Assembly: GCF_019175285.1 (NCBI RefSeq)
Contig: NC_056528.1
Coordinates: 13,383,961-13,447,960 of the forward strand
Direction: 5' to 3'
Source of the DNA: Sceloporus undulatus
Lineage: Eukaryota > Chordata > Lepidosauria > Squamata > Phrynosomatidae
DNA length: 64,000 nt
Shown: one piece after another, positions 48,009-60,400 of the stretch
Position numbering within the stretch: the first letter of the stretch is position 1
How the letters are laid out: each line of letters begins with the position of its first letter
Translations under genes and position numbers: made by a program
The notes under the pieces: model-generated
Databases searched by the model: none
Told to the model about the DNA's origin: nothing
The model's input: only the letters and a program-made list of their open reading frames with translations

Positions 48009-48423
48009 GTTTAGCTTAGCTCCGAAGAGGCAGTTATATATGGCAAATAGCGAGGGAAAACACTGAATTTTTAACAGTGACTGCTCATCTGCAAAAGCAA
48101 ATGGTTTCTGGATGTTATGGTCTGTAATTTTGTAATTGATTCCTTGTGGGATGTGGATCAGTCTTTCAGGAAGCATTGGTTTAATGACAGAATAGTCCGT
48201 CTTGGAAAGATCAAGGCCAGGGTCAGCAAGAAAGAACAGGAGTCTGCTTCTGGCCCTATTCAATGAAAGAACTGGAAAACAAAGCCATTCATGCCAATAG
48301 ACATTTACCTTGGGAATAAGTCCAATCGATCTTTATGAGGCTTGCTTCTGGGTAGACATATTTTGCAGTGCATACTCTAAATGCATAGTCCACATCTCGA
48401 CGTTTTTTTCCAAACAATCTCAA

Positions 48424-48660
48424 GGGGTGCATCTACACTGTAGAAATATGCAGTTTGATACCACCTTAAGTGCTGTAGCTCCATTGTTTGTATTTTAACA
48501 AGGTCTTTAGCCTTCTCTACCCAAGAGTGTTGGTGCTTCATCAAACTACAAATCCCAGCATTCTGTAGCATGGAGCCATGGCATTTAAAGTGATGTCACA
48601 AACTGCATTATTTGACTCTGGAGACCAGGGTTTGAATTGTACAGTGTATAGGTGCACCCC
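48424..48660. mobile_element. Hairpin MITE carrying a SINE-like fragment
   Basis: Ends GGGGTGCATCTACACTGTAG and the inverse of acagtgtataggtgcacccc. The right arm is interrupted by about 30 bases (48611-48640) matching the SINE B-box region (gactctggagaccagggttt). Confidence 0.8.
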
Positions 48661-48954
48661 ATGTTTCTGATGGCAACGTGGCAAATAGCAAATCTAGTGT
48701 GGGAGACCTGTTAAGGAGCCAGTGCTTAAGGGCTGTTGGCATCTTGTCTTCAACTGGCTAAATGTCTAGGCAAGATTTGGTCTTAAACGATAGAAATCTG
48801 GGGCTTCTTGCCCGATTGGCTCTCTTAGGGTTGATGCTTGGTCTTCTGTCTTTGGCCAGCTAGGCCTGGTACATCAGCACCATCTACCGGTCCTATGCAG
48901 AGGCATTCAAAGTTACTCAAAGTTAAATAGCAAGAAACAGGGGAGGGAAAGAAC

Positions 48955-49140
48955 TACAGTTGGCCCTCCATATTTGTGGCTTTGACTTTTGCAGATATGA
49001 TTCCCAAGCTTTGCCCTGCCTTGAAAAACTAATGCCAGTTTTTGAGGTCCTGCTTCCTGGCTCCATCCAGGCAAAGCCTTCTCTGCGATGGTCCTTGCAA
49101 CTGCATAACTCCTTACCGTGGGAAATGTGTATGGCCCTCA
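48955..49140 (+). mobile_element. TA-type MITE fragment
   Basis: Left terminus TACAGTTGGCCCTCCATATT followed by tgtggctttgacttttgcag. The right terminus is not recognised; a SINE starts about 35 bp further on. Confidence 0.45.
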
Positions 49141-49173
49141 CTTCGCCTTTAACCGAGCTCTTACGACATTTTG

Positions 49174-49385
49174 TCTGTAGTGCTTTGAGCATTGGACTAT
49201 GACTCTGGAGACCAGGGTTCGAATCCTGGCTCAGCCGTGCAAACCCACTGGTTGATCTTGGGCAAATCACATTCTCTCAGCCCCAGAGGATGCCATTGGC
49301 AAACCCCCTCTGAATAAACTTGCCAAGAAAACCCCAGGATAGGTTTGCCTTTAGGGTCGTGTTGAACTAGGCACACAACAACAAA
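49174..49385 (+). mobile_element. Sauria-type SINE with intact B box
   Basis: Head gtgctttgagcattggacta with B box GGTTCGAATCC (49217-49227) matching the Pol III consensus; tail aggcacacaacaacaaat. Confidence 0.88.
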
Positions 49386-50069
49386 TGCTTGTAATTAATT
49401 ACTGATTTCTGAGAGTTGGTTTATGATATTTTAAAGGTGGGTGTGTAATATGATTTTAATCAATAGTTTTATACACTATTCTGTTTTGTGATTCCTCTTT
49501 TTAAACATTAGTGTGTAGAGAGAACTTGGAGCCCCTTTGAGACTAATTGGAAGAAATACATTGGCAGCATGAGCTTTCGTAGACTTTGTACTTCCTTGGA
49601 TGCATTTTTAAGCATTGTTACATGAATAAATAAGCCAGTGGTCGATCCCTACAACCAATAATCTTGTCTTGGAAAAAGATGTCTTGGATATGCTCTGTGA
49701 GATCAGCTTACTTTAGGGGCTGTGCGTACTTTGCATTTGTTTCTAACAGGCTGGATTAAAAACCCAAAGTGTGGTGTTATTCCAGTCACTAGATGTCAGC
49801 ACTAAGCCATGATATTCTCTGTTGAACACAAAATGGTCCTTGTGGAGCTGGCATTGCCAGAGAGGGAAGTGAGATCCTATGGTCCTAAATGCAGCCTTCT
49901 GAACAGAACCACTGGTTATGCTGTTTGGGGGATTCTGGGCATTGTTGTCCCAAAAGGTAACATTTCTAAGCTTTGCAGAATGACCCTAAAGCTGACATGA
50001 ACTGAAAATGAGCAAGATCAGACATTTATTTATTTATATTTATAAACTAATGAAAACAGAAAGTGTGTT

Positions 50070-50245
50070 ATAGCAGTCTGGATGTGGGACTTGGAATCAG
50101 GGAGACCAGGGTTTGAACCTCTACTCAACCATGGAAATGTATGGGGTAAACCTGGTCAAGGTGCACTATGAGTCTCCAAAACAAACCTTCTCTGAATAAA
50201 ACTTGAGAAGAAAAACCATAGGATAGGATTGCCATAAATCAGATT
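50070..50245 (+). mobile_element. Sauria-type SINE, diverged
   Basis: Head gggagaccagggtttgaacc, tail aggataggattgccataaat; the body is heavily altered. Confidence 0.7.
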
Positions 50246-50278
50246 ATTGCCATTACAAACAAAATTAATTAAAATGGT

Positions 50279-50325
50279 CTCCCATCTAACCAGGGTTGAC
50301 CCTGCTTAGCTTCCAAGATCAGTCA
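50279..50325 (-). mobile_element. 5S rRNA-derived SINE fragment, reverse
   Basis: ctcccatctaaccagggttg followed by accctgcttagcttccaag is inverse 5S-like sequence. Confidence 0.65.
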
Positions 50326-50449
50326 GGGTCTGGTGCTTTTAGGGTATTTAAGAGGGTGCCAACCTTCATTCCTTTGGGGATCTGGTGCTTTTAGGGCATG
50401 CAAGATGGTGCCAACCTTCGTATACCAAAACCAACCAGATTGGCTGTAA

Positions 50450-50645
50450 GATCTTACTCCAACCAGGAATGTATCTGGGGGGTGGATTGAGGACATTGGT
50501 CCCCCCACATAAGAATTTTGCCCCCAAGACTTTCTCCTTTCAGTCCTCAAATTTTCCAGGAAACCAATTTCAGTTGAGCCCAGAAATACAATGTAGGTGT
50601 CCACAGAAAAAGGTCAGGCAAAGCAGCCAAGGGAATGCAAATGGA
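50450..50645. repeat. Paralogous copy lacking the foldback insertions
   Basis: Matches the flanks of the foldback elements (aagaattttgcccccaagac, agaaatacaatgtaggtgtc, ggtcaggcaaagcagcc) with no insertion between them, so it behaves as an empty site. Confidence 0.6.
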
Positions 50646-51164
50646 AGAGTTGTAAGTGTAAATCATTTCCAAATGCCTCCCTCTTCTGCATTGTTAGGAA
50701 TGGCATATTTTGGGGGGGAGAGGGAGGGAGGAGACTTCATATTTGGGGGGCAATGCCCTGACCCTTCCCTTATAGAAGTGCTCCCCAAACTTTGGTCTTC
50801 CAGATCTTTTTCACTGCTGCTGCCAGAATGCCTTCTTCTTGGGGAGCCTGGGAGCTGGAGGACCTAAGTTTGGGGACCACCGATAGGATTATAGGCTTAT
50901 CCCATGGCTACACCCCTATTTCTGCTCCTCTATCTGTGTCCTCCTCTCCACATCTCCTGCAGCAGGGAATTCCCTTACTTTCTGTTAGTAATGGGGAACC
51001 ACAAAGGAACTTGGGGGGGGGGGAATATGTGTCTATGGAACAAGGATCAGACTTTGCAAAATTCAACCCTTGGAACTGCAGGAAGCCCAAAGCCTGGCAA
51101 CTCCATTGGAGTGGGTAGCTCTCCTCTTTCCCTGAAGGACCTCGATCTCCATCCCAACCCTCTA

Positions 51165-51222
51165 TTCCCCTCCCCTTCTCCCCTCCCCTCCCCTTCCTCC
51201 CCCCCTCCCCAAATCCTCCCCA
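51165..51222 (-). promoter_or_regulatory. G-rich (quadruplex-capable) tract before the CERCAM start
   Basis: The plus strand is a run of C blocks (cccctccccttctcccctcc and onward), so the minus strand has many G4 runs with short spacers, 37-94 bp upstream of the ATG. Confidence 0.55.
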
Positions 51223-51258
51223 GAAATCCCATTGAGCTCCGCAGCTTCCCAAGCAAAC

Positions 51259-51491
51259 ATGCCTCCGACTTGGCTGGCTTCTTGGTGGCTCTTTCTCCTC
51301 TTGGGCTGGGTTTTGGGGGTCTCTTCTCTGTCCCAGGAGGAGGAAGAAGAGGGAGAGGGGGCCCTGGGGGCCCAGGAGGGTCCCCCCACCGTGGTCCTCG
51401 CCATCCTCGCCCGCAACGCCCAGCACTCCCTGCCCCACTATTTGGGAGCCTTGGAGCGCATGGATTACCCCAAAAGGCGCATCTCCATCTG
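51259..51491 (+). CDS. CERCAM: CERCAM exon 1: signal peptide and start of N-terminal GT half
   Basis: ATG in the context aaacATGc. [20 protein letters not shown] is a strong signal peptide. An acidic stretch (EEEEEGEG) precedes the conserved [20 protein letters not shown] and [14 protein letters not shown]. Upstream in-frame sequence lacks ATG. Donor gtaaga; two bases of Trp78 carried over. Confidence 0.95.
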
Positions 51492-54400
51492 GTAAGAAGA
51501 AGAAGGAAAAGAGGGGGTCCCAAAGAGCTCAGCCCTCTGCTTGGAGGGGAGGGCATTTGGGGGGGGGTGTGGAGGAGGTGGGATTTGGGGTCTCCTTTCC
51601 CTGGTTCCTGGAAAACCACTCTCTTTGGCTTGAGTTTCAGGTGTCACTTATGGGGACCCTAACCTGGGCTTTTCTTGGCATGTTTGCTCAGAGGATGTTG
51701 CAATTGCCCTATGGGCAAAAGTCTCGTCTCTCCTTTTGTCTTCTTGTGGCTTCACATACACACAGGCACACAAAGGAGATTCCCCCCCCCCCCCCAAATT
51801 CTGTTTTAAAGAACAGAGGCACTCCCTGTTTTGTTTTCTTTTTAGTGAGAGGTACTAAAACAAATGCCATTGCCATCCTCTGAGGGCTGAGAGGTCACCC
51901 AAATGGGTTTACTTAGGACTCAGGACTGGCCCCTTGATCTTCAGAGCCATCGTCCAACCTTCAAGCCACTGCCCCACACTAGGAGTTTCAGATACCCTCA
52001 GGGGAGAAGGAGAAGGTGTTTGGGGGGTGTATGGGTTGGTTTTAGGGTGTAGGATGAATGAAAGGAATGCAAGGTGGAGTTTAAAGGGAGCATAGAGTCC
52101 CCTAAAAGGGTTTGGCATGAAGTTCCCCCTTCCCCAAGAAAATGCTTTAGAAAGGCGTGTTAGTTTGCCATTGTGGGAGAAATGCTGCCTACAGAAAACA
52201 AACAAAACAAAAAAAACACCAGGAAAAACTTTTCTAAATTCTTTTTTTAAAGAGAGAGGCGTTCCCTGTTGTTGTTGTTTTAAAGTGGGGTGTACTAAAA
52301 CAAATGACAGTACATTCATCCCTCCATATTTGCAGCTTTGATATTTGCGGATTTGATTATTCACAGATTTGATCCATATGTTCTCTCTAGGAATCTCTAG
52401 GTCTTCCAGTGCAACTCTATGGTCAATTTTAACTAAAAGTTGCAGTGATTCCTAGAGAGAATATACTAGGCATTTGTAGCTCCTCCAGTTCAGTTCTGTG
52501 GTCAGTGTCTGTTGGATGTTGACCACAGAGTTGCACTGGAGGACCTGGAGAGGTGTCCTCAAAAATGTGGTGTTTTGTTATTTGCAGTTTTTCCATATTC
52601 ACAGGGGTCTTGTGCCCCTAACCCTAGCAAATATGGAGGGACAAGTGTACTTGCCCATAGGGAATCATTGGAGAATACTTGCCCATAGAGATACATAGAG
52701 AATACTTGTTCATTGGGGGAAAATGGGCAAGTATTCAGTGTTTGCCTATGGGCATGTATTCTCCAGTGTTTCCCTATGGGCAAGGATTCACAGGATTGTG
52801 AAAATAAAGAGCCATGTATGCAGCTTGAGCTCACTGTAGGAACCGCATGATATAAATGTAATAAAGAAATGAAAGAAATGGAGGGCATTTCCTGTTGTTT
52901 TCCTGCCTGCTCCTTCCCTTCCCTCCTGGCTGTTTGCATTACTAGCCTTGGAGCTTCATGTCTTCTTGCCTCACCTTTGCAGACGGAGGGATTCCCTTTC
53001 TCTTTGGTTCCAAAGCAGATCCATTGCAGGCATGTTTTACAGTCTTTTCTATGAGCTTGTAGGAAACCTTACTCCAGCAGTATAATTTTTATTTTTTGAA
53101 AGCACACATGAGCTGTTTTCCATCTGTTGCCTCTGCTAAACCCATAAAGTAGTCGAGTGGTGTCTCAATCCAGTTTGGCAGCAGGGAATGGGAGCAGGAT
53201 CCTCGAGTGCAGGGAGTCTGGTGCATATTAATTTCTATTCTTTCTTTCTTTCTAAACGCAGGGTTCCCCTCCAACAATGTTTTAGGGTTTTCTGTTCCTG
53301 GCCTGCCCAGAATTGCTGAAGAGACTGGAAATAACATTTGGAACCGAAAGAATATCAATTCAGGTCTGGCAGTAGAGTCTCTACTTCGCCAAACCAGCAC
53401 ACTTCCAGAGGTGCCAGATGGCATCTTCCATCATCCACCAGCCTCACACTGGATGATAAGAGCTGTAGTTCAGCATCTCTGATTCTATGATGCTGCCTTA
53501 CCAAAGAGTGTTGTAGTGGCCTGTAAAGGAGGTCAGCTATAGAATAAGGGGCTCTGGTGATAATCTCAGGCAGCAGGATAAATGTGGCACTGGTCTGGCT
53601 ATCTCCTCAAAACAATGAAACTTAATAGAAACAATTGATGTCCTCCTGTAAAGGCAGTGATACTGGCCTTTATGGCCAAATGTTGCCTGGAAAAATCTCT
53701 GGAACATTTGCAACAATGCTACCAGTTCAACCAGTAATGTACAATTAAACAATAGATGTTCCGGTCCATGCATGCCGATTTATCACCTTCAGTGGTTTCT
53801 ATTTACTATGGAAACTGCTGAACCTTTACAATAGGCCATATGTAGATACCCTGTTACTTGTCAGGGGTGCAAAATCTGTGAGCGTAAACTGTGCAATACC
53901 TTGATTTTTCTAAATAGTGAAAATCTGAGCATCTTGAAGCTTTTCAGCCTGCAGGAGCTTTCAGACACATTGAAAACTGTGCACAGGTGCAATCTTTGGA
54001 AAGGAGAACAAGTCTTGACAGGTATTGTGACAAGTTATGATGTCAGGTATGTGGGCCAGGAGGCCAGCTAGTTCTCTGTGGAGAACGGGGCTGGTGATGT
54101 ACAAGATGCCAGCTGAATTCTAGAACCTCTGCCTTCCTCCAGATACTCTATAAACCCAAAGGTTGCCCACCAAGGCAGAGAGCCCTTGGTTCAAACAGTG
54201 AAATGTTTTTAGTTAACTTTCATACTCCTTTTAAAAATGTGTTCTGTTCTTTTTCTGTATGAACTTAGGTCAGGATGAAATAAGGCAGAACTTGGAACTC
54301 TTCCGGCTCTCTCCTCCTTCTGTAAAAGTGCTGGCATGCTCTTCTGCTCTTTCCCGGATCCTCCATTGTAATGGTTTCTTTCCTGATTTGCCTCTTTCTC

Positions 54401-57400
54401 AAATTCCTTCATTCTTAACTCTTAAGCCTGGTTTACCTGAATCTGGTCATGTGTATCTGAACACTGTTTTGGCCCTGGAAGCTGAGGTATTTGGAATGGA
54501 AAGTTCCAAAGTTTCCCCAGCTCTGCCTTATGGTTTTGCTTCTTTTAGACTGAAAGGCTATGCAGATGGACAACTCATAGCCCTTGAGATTTTGGCAGAC
54601 TGCAGCTCCTGTCAGACTTAGTATATAGACAGTAGTGAGGAGTGTTTGGAAATGTGGTCCAAGAGTGTCTCTTCCTTACTTTAATAAAGTCTTTGCACAA
54701 TGCTCATATTTGAAGGTATGATGATGACGATGACAGCAATGATAGGCTCTCCCCACATGCCATCCTTCCAGAGCATAACTATCCCTTTAAAAGTAGACAT
54801 GCCAGCAAATGGAAATTCCAACACACAAGAGTACAAGCCACAAGCTATAAATATGACCAGAGATGATGTGCTGGCGTAGCCAAGCTCAGATCAGGAGCCA
54901 TTTGGAAAATGAACATGTCATTTCAAGGAACTGGCTTGGGAGAAGAGAATGCTGATGGCTTGTAATAGTGCCATCTAAATTGCAGACTTCCTAGCCAGTG
55001 CAGAACATAACCAGATAAGATGAGAGGCTCCTTCAGGATTGTTGCCCTTCTGAGGCTGAAAATGGCTTTGAAATAAACTTGCAAATCTTAGAAATTCACA
55101 CTGATTTTTATTTGGTCTCTGGCACAAACAGTACCTTTAATGGCATATTTGAGTCCCACCAAAAGAAGTATTTTGAGGAAAGTTCAGAATATTTCAAGAG
55201 GATCTAAAGTAGCAACCTTGGAAAAAATATTTTGCCTGGACTGTAGAGAGTTGTTACCAATAAGATATACCTCTTTGTAATACAATCCCAGAATCCCCCA
55301 GTCAGCAGAATCAATGGCCATGCTGTCTGGAGGACTCTGGGGATGATAATGCAAAAACTAATTTTCCAAGCTCCGGACTAGATAATGGTTGGGTTTGCAT
55401 TTAATGATAATCCAGGTTGCATTTGGCTGAATTCTGGCTTGTTCTATCTCAGCCTGTCATCTCATGGTTTGTTAGACAGCTATGAACCACAACTAGAAAC
55501 CATGGTTTGTTGCTGGATTACAAACTGTTGGATTACAAACAAACAAAACAAAACAAAAAACATTCTGGAGGGCACCAAGATGACCTCTTATTGACAATGC
55601 AATGCAGTGCTTACTTTTATTGTGTTTTTTGGCCTGATGTGAACTGCAGGCTGAAACTAAGGGGTTCAGATGCTCTCCAGATGTTTTGGACTCCAACTCA
55701 CATCTTCCCTGAATTATTTTTTTGTAACTGATGAAGCAATGTGAAGAAGAACTGATCTTATTGTTGCAATGTGGATTGACAGGTGCAGAACTGACCACAA
55801 TGTGGACAACACAACTGAAATCCTGCGTGAATGGCTTACTGCAATGGAAAGCCACTACCGGTACATTGAATGGAGAGCTGTGGAGGAGCCAAGGTAACTC
55901 TTTTGAGGACTTTTTGTGCCAGCTTTCTATAAATACTCAAGAAATACTATTAATTTCTGTGTTTCCTACCTTGCTGAGTTCAAAAGTAAGTATGTTTTCT
56001 TAAAGAAGAGTGCAGAAATGGAGGATGATTGTGATGGCTTTTGATTCCTGTAAACCATTCAAGTCAATGGCTGTCACCACTTTCTCAGTTTTATAGTTGT
56101 ACTATGTGTTGGGTGTCCTTTTGTGTAAGACTGGAGAATATTTGGTCCTCTAGAGATGATTTTGGACTGCATTTCCCATAATTCCTTATGATTGGCCCTA
56201 CAGGGTGGGGGCTTCTGGGAGCTGAAATCCAAAACATCTGGAGGGTCATCTTTTCCTCATTCCTGCTTTTGTCCATTCTTAATATCCTGCCATTCAGCTT
56301 CACTGAATGATTCCAATTGGGCCTATAACCCTGTGTTAGGGCAAAGAATTGGATTAGATTTTGAAACTGGGAGGATTCTCCATGCTACAAAATGGTCTAG
56401 TTCTGCTCCAGTTTGCTAGTTCAGGGGTAGCAACCTGAAACTGTAAAATGTGCAGTTGTGCTTGTCAAGATGGAATAGAAGGTGTCGCTTGGATATAACT
56501 TGCTGCTGAGTGGCGGTGGCTGTTTTTCGTGGTTTTTGGAACACCTGCATAAATTCGGTGCTGAACCCACATCCTCCTGCCCTTTGCGCTTACCTTCTTG
56601 CCTCTTCCTCCAGCTCTTACCCTGATGAAATAGGACCCAAGCACTGGACAGATGAACGCTTTGAACATGTCATGAGGCTCAAACAAGAAGCCCTGAGCTT
56701 TGCCCGGGATGAAAGGGCTGATTACATTTTGGTAAGGCAGCTGGATAATCGGGAGCCAACATGGATAGCAACAGAGCTTTATTCCTATGAATGGCATCAT
56801 GGTGCAGAGAGGGGTGTGGGAATTTGCTAACTCTGGTGATGTCCCAAAACTCTTTCTTCATTTTGTCCCTTGTTGAATTCTCCCCCACAGAAGTCCCCCA
56901 ACAATTATTTACTTCATTGCTTCCTCTGCCCCCAGACCATTTTCCTGAACCAGGGGACCTCCAGATGTGTTGGACTACAACTTACATCATTCTGAGCCTG
57001 CCATACTGGCTGGTAATGATGGGAGTTATAGTCTAGAGGGCCCCTAGTGCAGGAAAATTTCCGTGATGAACTCCTCTCAGAGTTTGTTTTAAAGTGACTC
57101 TGCCTTTCCCGCCTTGTATCGCCTAACCTCACCTGCCCATTCTACCTCCATTCTGAAATCGGTCAAAACCACAAATGAGAAGGTTTTTCTATTTACCAGT
57201 CCCAGTTATTTCTCTTGGGGAAATGTTGTGGAACCTGCTCGGATCCCTCAAAAGGATCTGCTTGCCAGTGAGACAACATGACTGCCTTGTGTTTTAATTC
57301 TGCCCTTAGTTCACTGACACTGACAGCATCCTGGCAAACAACCAGACTCTGAAGTTCCTCATTGCACAGAACAGGTCCGTTGTGGCACCCATGCTGGAAT

Positions 57401-60400
57401 CCCAGACGTACTACTCAAATTTTTGGTGTGGGATTACTCCTCAGGTGAGCCAGTTGGGTGGGCATTACTTTCTTTATTCCCTGCCTTTTTTCCTGGGCTG
57501 AAACTCAAGGCAATTTACCACAGAGGTGTTTAAGTGTCCTCCTTAACTATGCTGCAGGATATATTGGGCTTCATTCCCACCTTTTTAGTTCAAGATAGCA
57601 TTCATTTTTGGTTTAAAAAATACATTTGTAAAGATGGGTGAATAGTGTTAGGTCATGGGATTTTAAAAATGCATTTCTTCTGCAACCCAGGGCTACTACC
57701 GCAGGACGGCAGACTATTTTCCCACCAAGAACCGGCAGCGCGTTGGGTGCTTTCCTGTCCCCATGGTGTACGCTGCTTTCCTGATCGATCTACGTAAGGA
57801 TGACACCGCCAGCCTCGCCTTTTACCCTCCCCATCCCAGATATACGTGGCCATTTGACGACATTATTGTCTTTGCATACTCCTGTCAAGCTGCAGGTGAG
57901 AACAGGAGGGAGAGGGAATGGGCAGATTAACCTCTGGGAGTATTTGCATATTGCAAATTGCAGAGGTGTGGAGAGTTTGGAAAAGTAAGGCAATGTTCAA
58001 TAAAGTAACTTTTTGTCTCCTTTGCAGGAGCCCAGATATATTTGTGTAACCAGGAACACTTTGGCCACATCAATGTCCCTGTGAAGTCACATCAGACACT
58101 GGAGGATGAACGCATCAACTTTGTACATCTTATCCTGGAGGCTATGGGTTAGTGCATATATGCACAAATTGAAGAATTGCACATTTTTCTCACTCCTTTT
58201 CTACCAACACCATTTCTGTTTTGCTGTTTCTGTCTTTCTGCTATCACTTTCTCTCTCTTTCTTTGTGCCATTCCTTTTATCTATGTCACTCTTCCCCCTC
58301 TCTCTAGTCTTTTTTTGCTGTCCAGTTTTCTCCCCCATTTCTTTTCTCCCTTTCCTCACTTTTCCTTTCCACTTGGCAAGCTGCAAGAGAGGGAAAGACA
58401 GCTCTTACTTGGGGTCTGAACTGACTTCAAAGGAGTTTTTGCAAAATTAGCCCAAGGACTGGAGGTTGCCAACCCCCATTTTGCATAATTCATGTTCTCT
58501 GAGATGAAGAAATAGTTGTGTATAGAAAATAGACTACTTTGTAGTCTTTCATCTTAGGATATCTCCAACACACCACCCCAAGCACCCTAAGCACCTTGCT
58601 TCAGATCTCATAACTACTAAACAGAATGCTAGCCAGTTGCGTTTGCGTGTGTGTTTATGTTGCAAAGAACATAAAGGGAAAGGCTAGGCAAAGAGGTAGT
58701 GCATCTGTTAGAAAAATCCATGAAAATTATAATATGGCATTCTTAGTGCTGTTGCTGAACAGCATGTTGTTGATGTCTGGAAAACATAGCAATAGGTGGA
58801 AATAAAACCTGATCAGCTACGTTGCCTCCACTCCAAGCTCTGTGTCTCTCTTGCAGTGGATGGTCCCCCCATGTTGCCTTCCAGCCATGTCTACCTCCCT
58901 CCAAAGCACCCCACCAAAATTGGGTTTGATGAGGTAAGCAAAAGACTTGGAATAGGAATGCAGGGACTCTGAGCTCAGGGCTGGGCTGATGCCAGATCAT
59001 TACAGGCTTTCTTCTCCCCATGTCTTTAGACGACTTCACTTTGGCTTTCAGTTTGTTTTTGAAGCAAGTCTGTAGTCGCCTTGAATCTCATCTTGGGATA
59101 AAAGTGGGATGTAAATTCAATACATAAATAATCTTCATGGCTGTGTGTGAAATTTGGGAAACCTTTTTAACAGTGCATGTCTGGACATCTCTTAAATGAA
59201 CGCAAAGATTGCTGGTGGCCCAAGAATGCTGCTGTTCTTCAACAACATGAGGACTAGGGACTTGCTTATTTATTTTTATTTTAAAAATATTAAAAACCAC
59301 AATTGTTCAATAGCTTTGGACATCTGTTCTGGAACCATACAACTTGGCTTCTAATTTGGCAGCCCTGATGATATGTTTTTAAAATGCAGATAGCTTCAGA
59401 TACTCCAAGGGCTGCTTAGTGCCATCTGCATGGGGAGTTCCGTTGTCCTGTTCTGTTGTCTCACACAGCTGTAATCTTTCATTTACACCTTCTAGATTTT
59501 CCTCATCAATTTGGCACGGCGTCCAGACCGGCGGCAACGTATGCTCGATGCTCTCTTTGAATTGGAGATAGACCCCTTGGTGGTTAATGCTGTGGATGGA
59601 AGGTGAGAGAATGCCACTATTTCAGGAGATGCTTGGTGATTTGTTTATTTCTGCGGGGTTTTTCTTTGTGTGGCTGAGTTGGTCCTACCATTTGGCAAAG
59701 GGAGATGGTCACCTCAGGCAGCAGATGCTGGGAAGTTGCATCGGTATGGGAACAGCAAGCTGTTACCAACTTCTTCCATCTCTTTCTCTACCAGTGCCCT
59801 AAACAGCAGTGACATCAAGAAGCTGGGTGTGGACTTGTTACCAGGTTATTATGACCCCTTTTCAGGCAGGACACTCACCAAGGGGGAGGTTGGCTGCTTC
59901 CTCAGCCACCATCGTGTCTGGAAGGAGGTAAGGGCCATGCCGAATTGGAGAAGAGTCAGAAGGAGATGGATTTACTGAGCACATAGGAGAAGCTGGTTGA
60001 GAGAGGACTCAGTAACAGCATGAGATCTTGTTGGCCAAGTTATTATGACCCCTTTTCGGGCAGGACCCTCACCAAGGGGGAAAGAATCCAAGTGCTGGCT
60101 GGTGGGGGCTTGGATTCCTGATAAGACAAAGAATAGAGGCAAAGGACATGGTGGGGATGGTACTGTGGAGCAATGGGCAGAGACTGGAGTTTGAGCTTCG
60201 TGGCTCTCAACACTCTGCATTTGTGTACTTTGTGTCTTCTCATCAGATAGTTGAGCAGGGGCTGGAGAGATCAGTTGTGCTGGAAGACGATGTTCGATTT
60301 GAGGCTTATTTCAAGCAACGACTCTCGAGGCTGATGAATGACTTGGAGCAGGAACAGATGGACTGGGATCTGATGTACGTCGTGTCAGGTTGTGTGGGTT

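Larger units (their letters stand above)
51492..55782 (+). other. CERCAM intron 1
   Basis: A 4.3-kb intron with a disrupted minus-strand SINE (51625-51980), a TA-flanked MITE (52311-52649), an adjoining short foldback (52650-52784) and further MITE scraps (about 53410-53480 and 55285-55360). The 120-aa frame at 54259-54621 has no recognisable family. Confidence 0.75.

Noticed and set aside
50904-51662. 252-aa frame overlapping CERCAM exon 1 and minus-strand partners
   Set aside because: Wrong frame relative to the clearly conserved CERCAM exon; GC- and C-rich sequence keeps them open.
54259-54621. 120-aa frame in CERCAM intron 1
   Set aside because: The CERCAM frame is already complete without it, and the sequence matches no family part.
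60035-60081. Alternative exon 9b of CERCAM
   Set aside because: No acceptor or donor borders the copied segment and the match is only part of exon 9.
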